Assembly (NCBI RefSeq): GCF_003050615.1
Contig: NZ_NWBU01000018.1
Location: 62,001 to 126,000, forward strand
DNA length: 64,000 nucleotides
Direction: 5' to 3'
Source: Sphingomonas oleivorans
GTDB taxonomy: Bacteria > Pseudomonadota > Alphaproteobacteria > Sphingomonadales > Sphingomonadaceae
Shown: positions 24,706-33,583 of the stretch, in pieces
Layout of the letters: each line of letters opens with the position of its first letter
Position numbering within the stretch: position 1 is the stretch's first letter
Notes under the pieces: generated by a model
What the model was told of the DNA's origin: nothing
Databases searched by the model: none
The model's input: only the letters and a program-made list of their open reading frames with translations
Position numbers and translations under genes: made by a program

Positions 24706-25508
24706 CCAAATGCGTCCATGTCCGCTTCTGCGGTGAAGACATGGGTGGCCGGGCCCGTCATCCGGATCGCCTCGCCCGCGCGCCAGTCGATGACGAGCGG
24801 TCCGCCCGGCAGCTCCACCGTCACCGGTCCTTCGACATGGCCCGCGCGGATCGCGGCGACCGCGGTCGCGCAGGCGCCCGTGCCGCAGGCGCGCGTCAGC
24901 CCCACGCCACGCTCCCACACGCGCAGCCGCAGCCGGTCGCGCGAGACGATGGTGGCGACATTTACGTTGATCCGCTCGGGAAAGAGCGGGTCCGTCTCGA
25001 TGATCGGCCCCAGCCGCTCCAGATCGACCGCGTCCGTATCGGGCACGAAGAAGATGACGTGCGGATTGCCGACATTGACGGCGGCGGGGCTTTCCAGTTC
25101 TTCCCAGGCGACCGGCATCGCCCGCGTGTCCATCGGATAAGCGAGCGGGATCGCGTCCCAGTCGAAGCGGGGATGCCCCATGTCGACCGTCGCGCCGCCC
25201 TGGCCGGCCTCGCCCCGGATCGTGCCGCCCAGCGTCTCGATCGTCGATCTGTCGCCCAAGAGCAGCGCCACGCAGCGCGAGGCGTTGCCGCACGCCTCCA
25301 CCTCGCCGCCATCCGCGTTGAAGATCCGCATGCGCGCATCCGCCACCTCGGAGGGTTCGACGATGATGAGCTGGTCGCAGCCTATGCCCGTGCGGCGGTC
25401 GGCGATCGCGCGGGCGCGGGCGTTGCTCATCTCGACCGCGCCTTCGCGCGCGTCGATGACGACAAAATCATTGCCCAGACCGTGCATCTTGTGAAAGCGA
25501 AAAGCCAT
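24702..25508 (-). CDS. dapF: Diaminopimelate epimerase
   Basis: 268 aa. Seen: KMHGLGNDFVVID at the N-terminus, the first catalytic cysteine in EACGNASRC and the second in TRACGTGACAT, the two-cysteine pattern of the family. Known reaction: LL- to meso-diaminopimelate, feeding lysine and peptidoglycan. Heads the dapF-mtaB-ftsY-yciB operon. The start codon shares a CCATGG with the divergent DUF924 gene, so each promoter lies inside the other gene. Confidence 0.95.
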   Translation of the reverse strand: MAFRFHKMHGLGNDFVVIDAREGAVEMSNARARAIADRRTGIGCDQLIIVEPSEVADARMRIFNADGGEVEACGNASRCVALLLGDRSTIETLGGTIRGEAGQGGATVDMGHPRFDWDAIPLAYPMDTRAMPVAWEELESPAAVNVGNPHVIFFVPDTDAVDLERLGPIIETDPLFPERINVNVATIVSRDRLRLRVWERGVGLTRACGTGACATAVAAIRAGHVEGPVTVELPGGPLVIDWRAGEAIRMTGPATHVFTAEADMDAFG

Positions 25509-26085
25509 GGCGCGCGATCTAGGCCCTGACCCGAAGGAAGTCCACCGAGCGGCACGGGAACTGCTGTCATTCTGGCTGGAAGAAACAGCCCCGAGAAAGC
25601 GTTTCGCCCGCGATCCCGCGTTGGATCGGGAGATTGCCCGCCGCTTCGTCCATCTCCATCAGGCGGTGCTTCGCAGTCATGCAGCGGTCTGGCGGGCCGA
25701 TCCCGTCACGCTGCGCGCCGCGGTGATCCTGCTTGATCAATTCTCGCGCAATATCTATCGCGACGACGAACGCGCCTGTGCGGGCGATCCGCTCGCCCGG
25801 GCGCTGGCACGCGAGGCGCTCGCTAAGGGCTGGGACAGGGGGCTCGACGCGGACGAGCGGGCATTTCTCTATATGCCCTTCATGCACAGCGAGGCGATGG
25901 CGGACCAACTCCTCTCGATCGCCCTGTTCGAGGCGGAGGGCGACGAGCTTTCGATCGACTATGCCCATCGCCACGCCGCCCAGATCGCCCGCTTCGGCCG
26001 CTTCCCCCAGCGCAATGCGATCCTCGGCCGCGAAAGCACGGCGGCGGAGGAGGCCTTTCTGGAGGAGCCGGGCAGCCGCTTCTGA
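25507..26085 (+). CDS. DUF924 family protein
   Basis: 192 aa. Seen: ELLSFWLEETAPRKRFARDP at the start, then the family marks RAAVILLDQFSRNIYRDDE, ERAFLYMPFMHSEAMADQ and IARFGRFPQRNAILGR. DUF924 proteins are helical and widespread in proteobacteria; their function is not established. The ATG overlaps the dapF ATG on the other strand by two bases. No ribosome site is obvious. Confidence 0.88.
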   Translation: MARDLGPDPKEVHRAARELLSFWLEETAPRKRFARDPALDREIARRFVHLHQAVLRSHAAVWRADPVTLRAAVILLDQFSRNIYRDDERACAGDPLARALAREALAKGWDRGLDADERAFLYMPFMHSEAMADQLLSIALFEAEGDELSIDYAHRHAAQIARFGRFPQRNAILGRESTAAEEAFLEEPGSRF

Positions 26086-26236
26086 TCTTGCCCTGCCACC
26101 ATTTATGAGCTATCCGCCGCCCCGATCGTTCACCCGAACGTGATGAATGCGCGCGGCCAAGGTCGCACGCCGGCCGACGAGGTTTCGTCCGCCGGCGCAT
26201 TTTGCGTTTGGGATGTACGCAACGGAGTTAGGCCTT

Positions 26237-27715
26237 ATGTTCGAGAGTCTTAGCGATCGATTGGGCGGCGTGTTCGAGCGCCTGCGCGGTCGTGGCGCGC
26301 TCAACGAAGGCGATGTCCGCGCTGCCATGCGCGAGGTGCGGATCGCGCTGCTCGAAGCGGATGTGGCGCTGCCCGTCGTCCGCGATTTCGTCGAGAAGGC
26401 GACCGAGCAGGCCATCGGCCAGTCCGTCCTGAAATCGGTCACGCCCGGCCAGCAGGTCGTCAAGATCGTCAATGACGCGCTGATCGAGATGCTGGGCGCG
26501 GAAGCCGTCGATCTCGAGCTGGACGTGACGCCGCCCGCCGTCGTGATGATGGTTGGCCTCCAGGGCTCGGGCAAGACGACCACCACCGCGAAGATCGCCA
26601 AGCGCCTCACCGAGCAGAAGCGCAAGAAGGTGATGATGGCGTCGCTCGACGTCAATCGTCCCGCTGCGCAGGAGCAGCTTGCGACGCTCGGCACGCAGGC
26701 CAAGGTCGCGACGCTCCCGATCGTCGCCGGCCAGCAGCCGGTCGATATCGCGCGGCGTGCGCTCCAGTCCGCCCGGCTCCAGGGCTATGACGTCCTGATC
26801 CTCGACACCGCCGGCCGCCTCCATGTCGATCAGGCGCTGATGGACGAGATGAAGGCGGTCGCGGATATCGCGAAGCCGGATGAAATCCTCCTCGTCGTCG
26901 ATGCGCTGACGGGCCAGGATGCGGTCAATGTCGCGCAGAATTTCTCGGAGCAGGTGCCGCTCACCGGCGTCGTGCTCACCCGCATGGACGGCGATGCGCG
27001 CGGCGGCGCGGCACTGTCAATGCGCGCGGTCACGGGCAAGCCGATCAAGTTCGTCGGCGTCGCCGAAAAGCTGGACGGGCTCGAAACCTTCCATCCGCAG
27101 CGCGTCGCCGGCCGTATCCTCGGCATGGGCGATGTCGTCAGCCTGGTCGAAAAGGCCGCCGAGACGATCAAGGTCGAGGAGGCCGAGGCGCTCGCGGCCA
27201 AGATGGCCAAGGGTCAGTTCGACATGAACGACCTGCGCAACCAGCTTGGCCAGATGCGTCGCATGGGTGGCCTCGGTGCGCTCGCGGGCATGCTGCCGGG
27301 CGTCAAGCAGGTGAAGCAGGCCATGGCCAGCGGCGCCGCGGACGACAAGGTCCTGATCCGCATGGAGGCGATCATCTCCTCCATGACGCCCAAGGAACGC
27401 GCCAAGCCGGAACTGCTCAACGCCAAGCGCAAGATCCGCGTTGCCAAGGGTTCGGGCACGACGGTGCAGGAGGTCAACCGCCTCCTCAAGATGCACCAGG
27501 AAATGTCCACCGCCATGAAGAAGCTCAAGAAGATGGGCGGACTCAAGGGGCTCGGCGCGCTGCTCGGCAAGGGCGGCGGGCTGGGCGGCATGCTCGGCGG
27601 CGGGGCGGGGGGCATGCCTCCGCTTCCTCCCGGCGGCCTGCCCGGGCTTCCCGGCGGTGGCGCCGGCGGCATGGGCGGCCTCCCGCCCGGCTTCGAAAAG
27701 TTTCTCAAAAAGTAA
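26237..27715 (+). CDS. ffh: Signal recognition particle protein Ffh (SRP54)
   Basis: 492 aa from ATG 26237; a longer frame from 26147 adds unconserved residues. Seen: the N domain (MFESLSDRLGGVFERLRGRG), the GTPase (GLQGSGKTTTTAKIAKR, DTAGRLHVDQ, TRMDGDARGG), and the methionine-rich M domain (MRRMGGLGALAGMLPG; KFLKK end) with a glycine/proline-rich tail. Known role: binds signal sequences with 4.5S RNA and meets FtsY at the membrane. First gene of the ffh-rpsP-rimM-trmD-rplS cluster. Confidence 0.97.
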   Translation: MFESLSDRLGGVFERLRGRGALNEGDVRAAMREVRIALLEADVALPVVRDFVEKATEQAIGQSVLKSVTPGQQVVKIVNDALIEMLGAEAVDLELDVTPPAVVMMVGLQGSGKTTTTAKIAKRLTEQKRKKVMMASLDVNRPAAQEQLATLGTQAKVATLPIVAGQQPVDIARRALQSARLQGYDVLILDTAGRLHVDQALMDEMKAVADIAKPDEILLVVDALTGQDAVNVAQNFSEQVPLTGVVLTRMDGDARGGAALSMRAVTGKPIKFVGVAEKLDGLETFHPQRVAGRILGMGDVVSLVEKAAETIKVEEAEALAAKMAKGQFDMNDLRNQLGQMRRMGGLGALAGMLPGVKQVKQAMASGAADDKVLIRMEAIISSMTPKERAKPELLNAKRKIRVAKGSGTTVQEVNRLLKMHQEMSTAMKKLKKMGGLKGLGALLGKGGGLGGMLGGGAGGMPPLPPGGLPGLPGGGAGGMGGLPPGFEKFLKK

Positions 27716-27757
27716 TGTAAAATCAAACGAACGCAGTTAGTTAGAAAGGAAGATTGA

Positions 27758-28135
27758 ATGTCCGTCTCCATCCGCCTGTCGCGCGGCGGCGCCAAGAAGC
27801 GTCCTTATTACCGGATCGTCGTCGCCAACTCGCGGTCGCCCCGTGACGGCGCCTTCATCGAGAAGATCGGCACCTACAATCCGCTGCTCGCCAAGGATGA
27901 CGAGAAGCGCGTCGTGCTGGACGTCGAGCGTGCCAAGCATTGGCTCGCCGTCGGCGCGCAGCCGACCGATCGCGTTGCCCGTTTCCTCGACGCCGCCGGC
28001 GTGAAGGAGCGTGCGGCCCGCAACAATCCGAAGAAGGCCGAGCCGGGCGAGAAGGCGAAGGAGCGCGCCGAGGAGCGTGCCGCCAAGCTCGCCGCCGTGC
28101 AGGAAGCCGCCGCCGAGGCTTCGGCCGAGGCCTGA
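27758..28135 (+). CDS. rpsP: 30S ribosomal protein S16
   Basis: 125 aa; ATG 27758 with GAAAGGAAG upstream. Seen: the S16 core ([37 protein letters not shown]) in the first 80 residues, then a lysine/alanine/glutamate-rich tail of about 45 residues, as often found in alphaproteobacteria. It lies 42 bases after ffh. The 126 bases before the next ATG carry a small hairpin (CCGTCGC, GCGACGG) near 28164. Confidence 0.96.
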   Translation: MSVSIRLSRGGAKKRPYYRIVVANSRSPRDGAFIEKIGTYNPLLAKDDEKRVVLDVERAKHWLAVGAQPTDRVARFLDAAGVKERAARNNPKKAEPGEKAKERAEERAAKLAAVQEAAAEASAEA

Positions 28136-28261
28136 TCCCGTGAAGGCATGGCCGGGGGCACCGTCGCCTGATGCGACGGACGCCTCCGGCCGTCGTTTCC
28201 AGGCGCAGCCTGCGGCCTGGTCGAACGTTTTCTCGACATGAACCCGTCGAGGAACACCGCC

Positions 28262-28417
28262 ATGAGCAGCAGCAAGCCGCAGCCGGATACGGAAAGCAAG
28301 CAGCGTGACCAGCAGAAGCCCGACAAGGTCAAGGACCAGCAGGGCGTCTCCGCCACCGAGCCTGCCGAAGGCTCCGACGACCTTCCCCCCCGAGGCGAAG
28401 GCTCTCCGCGAGGCTGA
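28262..28417 (+). CDS. Leader frame overlapping rimM (51 aa), possible true rimM N-terminus
   Basis: ATG 28262 has an excellent GAGGAA site seven bases upstream (28249-28254) and opens a 51-codon frame of low complexity ([20 protein letters not shown]). This ends in TGA at 28415-28417. It overlaps rimM in another frame. At 28385-28391 there is a run of seven C. Skipping one base there joins this frame to rimM smoothly (DLPP then [10 protein letters not shown]). It is therefore either a frameshifted 5' end of rimM, a site of +1 slippage, or a sequencing indel. Confidence 0.45.
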   Translation: MSSSKPQPDTESKQRDQQKPDKVKDQQGVSATEPAEGSDDLPPRGEGSPRG

Positions 28418-28898
28418 GCCGGCTGTCGAGCGTCTCGTCACGCTCGCTGTCATCATCGGCGCGCATGGCGTCAGGGGCGAGGTGCGTCTCAAGCTCTTCA
28501 CGGAAGATGTGTCGGGACTGGAGGCGCATCAAAGCTTCAATGGCGGCACGCTGACGCTGAAGAGCGTGCGCGACGGCTCCAACGGCGCCATCGCCCGCTT
28601 CGCCGAGATCGCGGATCGCACGGCGGCCGAGCGGCTGCGCGGCACCGAGCTTGCCGTGCCGCGCTCGGCGCTGCCGCCACTCGCCGAGGGCGAATATTAT
28701 CATGCCGATCTGATAGGCCTGCGCTGCGTCACCGATGACGGGCAGGAGATCGGCACGGCGGTCGCGGTCGAGAATTTCGGCGCGGGCGACATTCTCGAAA
28801 TCGAGAAGCCGGACGCGAAGCGCTTCATGGTCCCGATCGCCGTCGCCGTCACCATCGAGCCCGAAAGGCTGGTTGTCGACGCAGCCTTCGTCGAATGA
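28305..28898 (+). CDS. rimM: Ribosome maturation factor RimM
   Basis: Listed from GTG 28305, the only standard start in this frame; the conserved body begins at about 28436. Seen: the N-terminal RimM domain ([19 protein letters not shown]), the linker [17 protein letters not shown] and the PRC-barrel ([20 protein letters not shown]). Known role: helps 16S rRNA processing and assembly of the 30S head. The first 40 or so residues from the GTG are not conserved, and its ribosome site is poor. See the overlapping frame at 28262. The stop overlaps the trmD ATG. Confidence 0.85.
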   Translation: MTSRSPTRSRTSRASPPPSLPKAPTTFPPEAKALREAEPAVERLVTLAVIIGAHGVRGEVRLKLFTEDVSGLEAHQSFNGGTLTLKSVRDGSNGAIARFAEIADRTAAERLRGTELAVPRSALPPLAEGEYYHADLIGLRCVTDDGQEIGTAVAVENFGAGDILEIEKPDAKRFMVPIAVAVTIEPERLVVDAAFVE

Positions 28899-29638
28899 GC
28901 TTCGCCGCCACCATCCTCACTCTCTATCCCGAGATGTTTCCCGGCCCGCTGGGGATCAGCCTCGCCGGCCGCGCGCTGGCCGAGGGCAGGTGGATCTGCG
29001 ATCCCGTCCAGATCCGCGATTTCGCCACCGATCGCCACAGGTCGGTGGACGATACGCCGGCGGGCGGTGGCGCGGGGATGGTGATGCGCGCGGACGTGCT
29101 CGCCCGCGCGGTCGATCATGCGCTGGAGCGCCGCCCCGATGCGCCGCTCCTCGCCATGACGCCGCGTGGCCGGCCCTTGACGCAGGCGCGCGTGCGCGAG
29201 ATCGCCGCCGGGCCCGGCGTCACCATTTTATGCGGCCGTTTCGAGGGGATAGACGAGCGGCTGTTCGATGCGCGCGCGATCGAGCAGGTGTCGATCGGCG
29301 ACTATATTCTCTCAGGCGGGGAAATGGCGGCGCTGACCTTGCTGGATGCTTGCATCAGGCTGCTTCCCGGAGTAATGGGCGCCGCTTCCAGCGGGGATGA
29401 TGAGAGCTTCGAAACGGGGCTGCTCGAATATCCGCAATATACCCGACCACAATCGTGGGAAGGGCGCACGATCCCCGAAGTGCTGCGATCGGGGGATCAT
29501 GCGCGGATCGATGCCTGGCGCAAGCATCAGGCGGAGAATGATACACGGCTAAGGAGGCCGGATCTTTGGGAGCGCCATATCGGTGCTCGGGTCCTGTCTC
29601 CCTCTGGCGCGCGGCGAACAGAGGAGGAAGGTCGATGA
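28895..29638 (+). CDS. trmD: tRNA (guanine-37-N1)-methyltransferase TrmD
   Basis: 247 aa, ATG overlapping the rimM stop (ATGA). Seen: [12 protein letters not shown], the trefoil-knot motifs [13 protein letters not shown] and [26 protein letters not shown] and the [10 protein letters not shown] loop. Known reaction: SAM-dependent m1G37 formation, which prevents +1 frameshifting on proline and other codons. This is of interest because the gene just upstream has a C-run frame change. The stop overlaps the rplS ATG. Confidence 0.96.
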   Translation: MSFAATILTLYPEMFPGPLGISLAGRALAEGRWICDPVQIRDFATDRHRSVDDTPAGGGAGMVMRADVLARAVDHALERRPDAPLLAMTPRGRPLTQARVREIAAGPGVTILCGRFEGIDERLFDARAIEQVSIGDYILSGGEMAALTLLDACIRLLPGVMGAASSGDDESFETGLLEYPQYTRPQSWEGRTIPEVLRSGDHARIDAWRKHQAENDTRLRRPDLWERHIGARVLSPSGARRTEEEGR

Positions 29639-30015
29639 ACCTCATCCAGACGCTCGAGGCCGAGGCCATCGAGGCATTCAAGAACACGAAGTCCATTCCC
29701 GAATTCCGTCCGGGCGACACGCTCAAGGTCGGCGTGAAGGTCGTCGAAGGCGATCGCACCCGCGTCCAGTTCTATGAGGGCGTGTGCATCGCCCGCGCGA
29801 ACAAGGGCATGGGTTCGTCCTTCACCGTGCGCAAGATCTCGTTCGGCGAGGGCGTCGAGCGCGTCTTCCCGCTCTATTCGCCGAACATCGATTCGATCGA
29901 GGTGGTCCGCAAGGGCGTCGTGCGTCGCGCGAAGCTCTATTATCTGCGCGGCCGCACCGGCAAGTCGGCCCGCATCGCCGAGCGCCGCGACACCAAGCTT
30001 TCCGCCGAGGCCTGA
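29635..30015 (+). CDS. rplS: 50S ribosomal protein L19
   Basis: 126 aa from ATG 29635, which overlaps the trmD stop and has GAGGAAGG upstream. Seen: [58 protein letters not shown] and the basic [19 protein letters not shown]. Last gene of the ffh-rpsP-rimM-trmD-rplS operon. A strong terminator begins 26 bases after the stop. Confidence 0.97.
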   Translation: MNLIQTLEAEAIEAFKNTKSIPEFRPGDTLKVGVKVVEGDRTRVQFYEGVCIARANKGMGSSFTVRKISFGEGVERVFPLYSPNIDSIEVVRKGVVRRAKLYYLRGRTGKSARIAERRDTKLSAEA

Positions 30016-30040
30016 TCCCTCGACGCGGATATGCCGCAGG

Positions 30041-30082
30041 AAAGGCGCGGGGAGCAGACGCTTCCCGCGCCTTTTTCTTTTT
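30041..30082 (+). terminator. Rho-independent terminator of the ffh-rplS operon
   Basis: AAGGCGCGGGGAGC pairs with GCTTCCCGCGCCTT across a four-base loop, followed directly by TTTTTCTTTTT. A textbook intrinsic terminator and the clearest in the window. Confidence 0.93.
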
Positions 30083-30158
30083 CACCGTCGCCTCTGCCTC
30101 GGCAGGGGCGACGCCGTAGGTACTTCCCCCTTACTGTTCGATGTGGCTAATACGGCCG

Positions 30159-32366
30159 ATGCGCAAATTTCTTGGCCTGATCGCCGCCTCCACCATGCTC
30201 ACCGCAACCACCGCTGCCGCCGAACCGCTGACGCTCGAGCGCGTCTTCGCCAGCCCCTCGCTGTCCGGCCCCACGCCGCGCAGCCCCAAGCTCTCGCCCG
30301 ACGGCAGTCTCGCGACCTTGCTGCGCAACCGCGCCGACGATCGCGACCGCTATGATCTATGGGCGGTGGACACCGTCACGGGCGCCGCGCGTATGCTGGT
30401 CGATTCCGCCAAGGTCGGTTCGGGTGCCGAGGTCTCCGAAGCGGAGAAGATGCGCCGCGAGCGCGCCCGCATCGGCGGCACCAAGGGCATCACCGCCTAT
30501 GACTGGGCACCCGACGGCAAGTCGATGCTCGTGCCGATCGATGGAGATCTCTATCTCGCCGGGCTCGATGGCAGCGTCCGCCAGCTCACCAACAGCCCCG
30601 CCACCGAGGTCGATGCGCAGGTCTCCGCCGCCGGCCGCTACGTCTCCTTCGTCCGCGATCAGAATCTGTTCGTGACGGAGGTCGCCACCGGCCGCGAACG
30701 CGCGCTCACCGCCGATGGCGGCGGCACGGTCACATGGGGCTCGGCCGAATTCGTGGCCCAGGAGGAGATGGACCGCCGCACCGGCCATTGGTGGTCGCCC
30801 GACGACAGCCGCCTCGCGGTCGAGCGCTATGACGAAAGCAAGGTGAAGACCGTCACCCGCGCAGCGATCGGCGCGGAGGGGACCAGGCTGTTCGAGCAGC
30901 GCTATCCCGCCGCCGGCACGCTTAATGTCGCGGTCGAGCTGTGGATCCTCGCGGCGGACGGGCTCGGCCGGGTGAAGGCCGATCTCGGCCCCGATCCCGA
31001 CATCTATCTCGCCCGCGTCGACTGGACGCCGGACGGCAAGACGCTGCTCGTGCAGGTCGAGAGCCGCGACCAGAAGCGGCTCGACCTGCGCTCGATCGAT
31101 CCCGCCACGGGCAAGTCGACCATCCTCTTCACCGAGACGTCCGACACCTGGCTCAACCTGCACGACAATCTGAAGCCCTTGAAGGATGGCAGCCTGATCT
31201 GGTCGTCCGAGCGCTCGGGCTATATGCATCTCTATCATTGGCGCGACGGCGAATGGACGCAGCTCACCCGCGGCGACTGGGCTGTGAAGGAGCTGGTCGG
31301 TGTCGATGAGGAGGCGGGAAAACTCTATTTCCTCGCCAACAAGGATGACGCCACCGAACAGCATCTCTGTTCGATCAGCCTGAAGAAGCCCGGCGAACCC
31401 GTGCGCATCACCGAGGCGGGCTGGTGGAACGGCGCGGTGATGGACAAGACGGCCTCGCGCGCGCTGATCTTCCGCTCCAATCCCAGCCAGCCGCCGCAAG
31501 TCTATCTCGCCGACAATGAAGGCAAGCGCATCGCCTGGATCGAGGAGAACAGGCTGGATGCGGCGCACCCTTATGCGCCCTATCTGGCAAGCCATGTCGC
31601 CCCCATCTTCGGCACGATCGCCGCGAAGGACGGGAGCCAGCTCCATTACAAGCTGCTCAGCCCCCCGCGCGAGCCGGGCAAGCGCTATCCCGTCTTCGTC
31701 CAGGTCTATAACGGTCCCGGCGCGGGGCGGCAGGTGACCAAGGCCTGGTTCAGCCCCGTCCAGCAATATCTGGTGGACAAGGGCTGGATCGTCTTCTCGA
31801 TCGACGGGCGCGGCTCGCCCGATCGCGGCAAGGCGTTCGAGGACGGCATCCATCATGCCATGGGCACGGTCGAGGTGGAGGATCAGCTTGCCGGGCTCGC
31901 ATGGCTGAAGGCGCAGGATTTCGTCGATCCCAGGCGGATCGGCATCTATGGCTGGTCCTATGGCGGCTATATGACGCTGAAGCTGCTCGAAAAGGCGCCT
32001 GGCGCCTATGCGGCGGGGGTCTCCGGCGCGCCGGTGACGAAATGGGAGCTTTACGACACCCATTATACCGAACGCTATCTCGGCAATCCGGCGACGGATC
32101 CTGCGCCCTATCAGAGCTCGGATGCGCTGCCGGACGCGGGCAAGATCGCCGATCCGCTGCTCATCATGCACGGCATGGCGGACGACAATGTGGTGTTCGA
32201 GAATACGACCGCCTTCATCGCCAAGCTCCAGGCGGAATCCCGGCCGTTCGAGATGATGGCCTATCCCGGCAAGACGCATGGCGTGAGCGGGGAGGGCGCG
32301 CAGATCCATGTCTGGCGCACGATCGAGAATTTCCTCGACCGTACGGTGAAGGGGAAGGCGGAGTAG
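30159..32366 (+). CDS. S9 family prolyl oligopeptidase (dipeptidyl-peptidase IV-like)
   Basis: 735 aa from ATG 30159; an ATG at 30141 would lengthen the signal peptide oddly. Seen: a signal peptide (FLGLIAASTMLTATTAAAEP), an N-terminal beta-propeller of the DPP-IV type with the EFVAQEEMDRRTGHWW motif, and a C-terminal hydrolase with Ser600 in GIYGWSYGGYM, Asp in MHGMADDNVVF and His in GKTHGVSG. Known chemistry: cuts X-Pro or X-Ala dipeptides from N-termini. Probably periplasmic. A single gene with a hairpin downstream. Confidence 0.92.
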   Translation: MRKFLGLIAASTMLTATTAAAEPLTLERVFASPSLSGPTPRSPKLSPDGSLATLLRNRADDRDRYDLWAVDTVTGAARMLVDSAKVGSGAEVSEAEKMRRERARIGGTKGITAYDWAPDGKSMLVPIDGDLYLAGLDGSVRQLTNSPATEVDAQVSAAGRYVSFVRDQNLFVTEVATGRERALTADGGGTVTWGSAEFVAQEEMDRRTGHWWSPDDSRLAVERYDESKVKTVTRAAIGAEGTRLFEQRYPAAGTLNVAVELWILAADGLGRVKADLGPDPDIYLARVDWTPDGKTLLVQVESRDQKRLDLRSIDPATGKSTILFTETSDTWLNLHDNLKPLKDGSLIWSSERSGYMHLYHWRDGEWTQLTRGDWAVKELVGVDEEAGKLYFLANKDDATEQHLCSISLKKPGEPVRITEAGWWNGAVMDKTASRALIFRSNPSQPPQVYLADNEGKRIAWIEENRLDAAHPYAPYLASHVAPIFGTIAAKDGSQLHYKLLSPPREPGKRYPVFVQVYNGPGAGRQVTKAWFSPVQQYLVDKGWIVFSIDGRGSPDRGKAFEDGIHHAMGTVEVEDQLAGLAWLKAQDFVDPRRIGIYGWSYGGYMTLKLLEKAPGAYAAGVSGAPVTKWELYDTHYTERYLGNPATDPAPYQSSDALPDAGKIADPLLIMHGMADDNVVFENTTAFIAKLQAESRPFEMMAYPGKTHGVSGEGAQIHVWRTIENFLDRTVKGKAE

Positions 32367-32385
32367 GTCGCGGAACAGCGGGAAA

Positions 32386-32417
32386 TTTGTCGCCCCTGCG
32401 GAGGCGGGGGTGACGAA
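32386..32417 (+). terminator. Hairpin after the S9 peptidase gene
   Basis: TTTGTCGCCCCTGC and GCGGGGGTGACGAAA form a stem of about 13 bp with mismatches, about 20 bases past the stop. It belongs to the CGTCACCCC-type repeats common between genes. Terminator function is plausible. Confidence 0.45.
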
Positions 32418-32506
32418 ACGGCCGCAAACGCCCCTAAGGAATAATATAGGACGATAAAACCTAAGCTATCGCACCCGAAAGCCCGGAAACGCTAGACATC
32501 CGCGCA

Positions 32507-32530
32507 GACGCGCCTAAACCCCGGCGCGTC
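32507..32530 (+). promoter_or_regulatory. Hairpin in the asd leader
   Basis: GACGCGCC and GGCGCGTC form a perfect eight-base stem with an eight-base loop, ending eight bases before the TGGAG ribosome site of asd. It may affect translation or end an upstream transcript; no known riboswitch class was recognised. Confidence 0.35.
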
Positions 32531-32550
32531 TATCAACTGGAGCGAGTCTC

Positions 32551-33579
32551 ATGGGTTATCGGGTCGTCGTCGCGGGTGCCACGGGGAATGTCGGGCGCGA
32601 AATGCTCAACATTCTGGCGGAGCGCGAATTCCCGATTAAAGAGCTGGCGGTGCTCGCCTCCGCCCGCAGCCAGGGTGACGAGATCGAATTCGGCGAGACC
32701 GGGCAGATGCTCAAGGTCCGCAATATCGAGCATTTCGACTGGGCGGGCTGGGATATCGCGCTGTTCGCGATCGGATCGGACGCGACCAAAATCTATGCGC
32801 CGATTGCGGCTGCGGCCGGTTGCACGGTGATCGACAATTCGTCGCTCTACCGCATGGATCCGGACGTGCCGCTGATCGTGCCCGAGGTGAATCCTCAAGC
32901 GATCGACGGCTATACCAAGAAGAATATCATCGCCAATCCCAACTGTTCGACCGCGCAGATGGTGGTGGCGCTGAAGCCGCTGCACGACGCCGCCAAGATC
33001 AAGCGCGTCGTCGTCTCGACCTACCAGTCGGTGTCCGGCGCGGGCAAGGCGGGCATGGACGAGCTGTTCGAGCAGAGCCGCAACATCTTCGTCGGTGATC
33101 CGGCCGAGCCCAAGAAGTTCACCAAGCAGATCGCCTTCAACGTGATCCCGCATATCGACAGCTTCCTTGATGACGGCTTCACCAAGGAAGAATGGAAGAT
33201 GGTGGTCGAGACGAAGAAGATCCTCGATCCGGCGGTGAAGGTGGTCGCCACCTGCGTGCGCGTGCCCGTCTTCGTCGGCCATTCGGAAGCGATCAACATC
33301 GAGTTCGAAAACGAGATTTCGGCGGCTGAGGCGCAGGCGATCCTGCGCGAGGCACCCGGCATCATGCTCGTCGATAAGCGCGAGAATGGCGGATATGTCA
33401 CGCCCGTCGAATGTGTCGGCGAATTCGCCACCTATGTCAGCCGCGTCCGTGAGGATCCGACCGTCGAGAACGGCCTCGTCCTCTGGTGCGTGTCGGACAA
33501 TCTCCGCAAGGGCGCCGCGCTCAACGCGGTGCAGATTGCGGAGCTGCTCGGCCGACGCCATCTGAAGAAGGCGGCCTGA
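32551..33579 (+). CDS. asd: Aspartate-semialdehyde dehydrogenase
   Basis: 342 aa. Seen: nucleotide-binding VVAGATGNVGREML, the catalytic cysteine in NPNCSTAQMV, the QSVSGAGKAGMDEL loop and the late His in RVPVFVGHSEAINIEFE. Known reaction: reduces aspartyl phosphate to aspartate semialdehyde, the branch point to lysine/DAP, threonine and methionine. It feeds the pathway that dapF completes. About 180 bases upstream hold no gene, only hairpins and presumably the promoter. Confidence 0.96.
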   Translation: MGYRVVVAGATGNVGREMLNILAEREFPIKELAVLASARSQGDEIEFGETGQMLKVRNIEHFDWAGWDIALFAIGSDATKIYAPIAAAAGCTVIDNSSLYRMDPDVPLIVPEVNPQAIDGYTKKNIIANPNCSTAQMVVALKPLHDAAKIKRVVVSTYQSVSGAGKAGMDELFEQSRNIFVGDPAEPKKFTKQIAFNVIPHIDSFLDDGFTKEEWKMVVETKKILDPAVKVVATCVRVPVFVGHSEAINIEFENEISAAEAQAILREAPGIMLVDKRENGGYVTPVECVGEFATYVSRVREDPTVENGLVLWCVSDNLRKGAALNAVQIAELLGRRHLKKAA

Positions 33580-33583
33580 TCGG

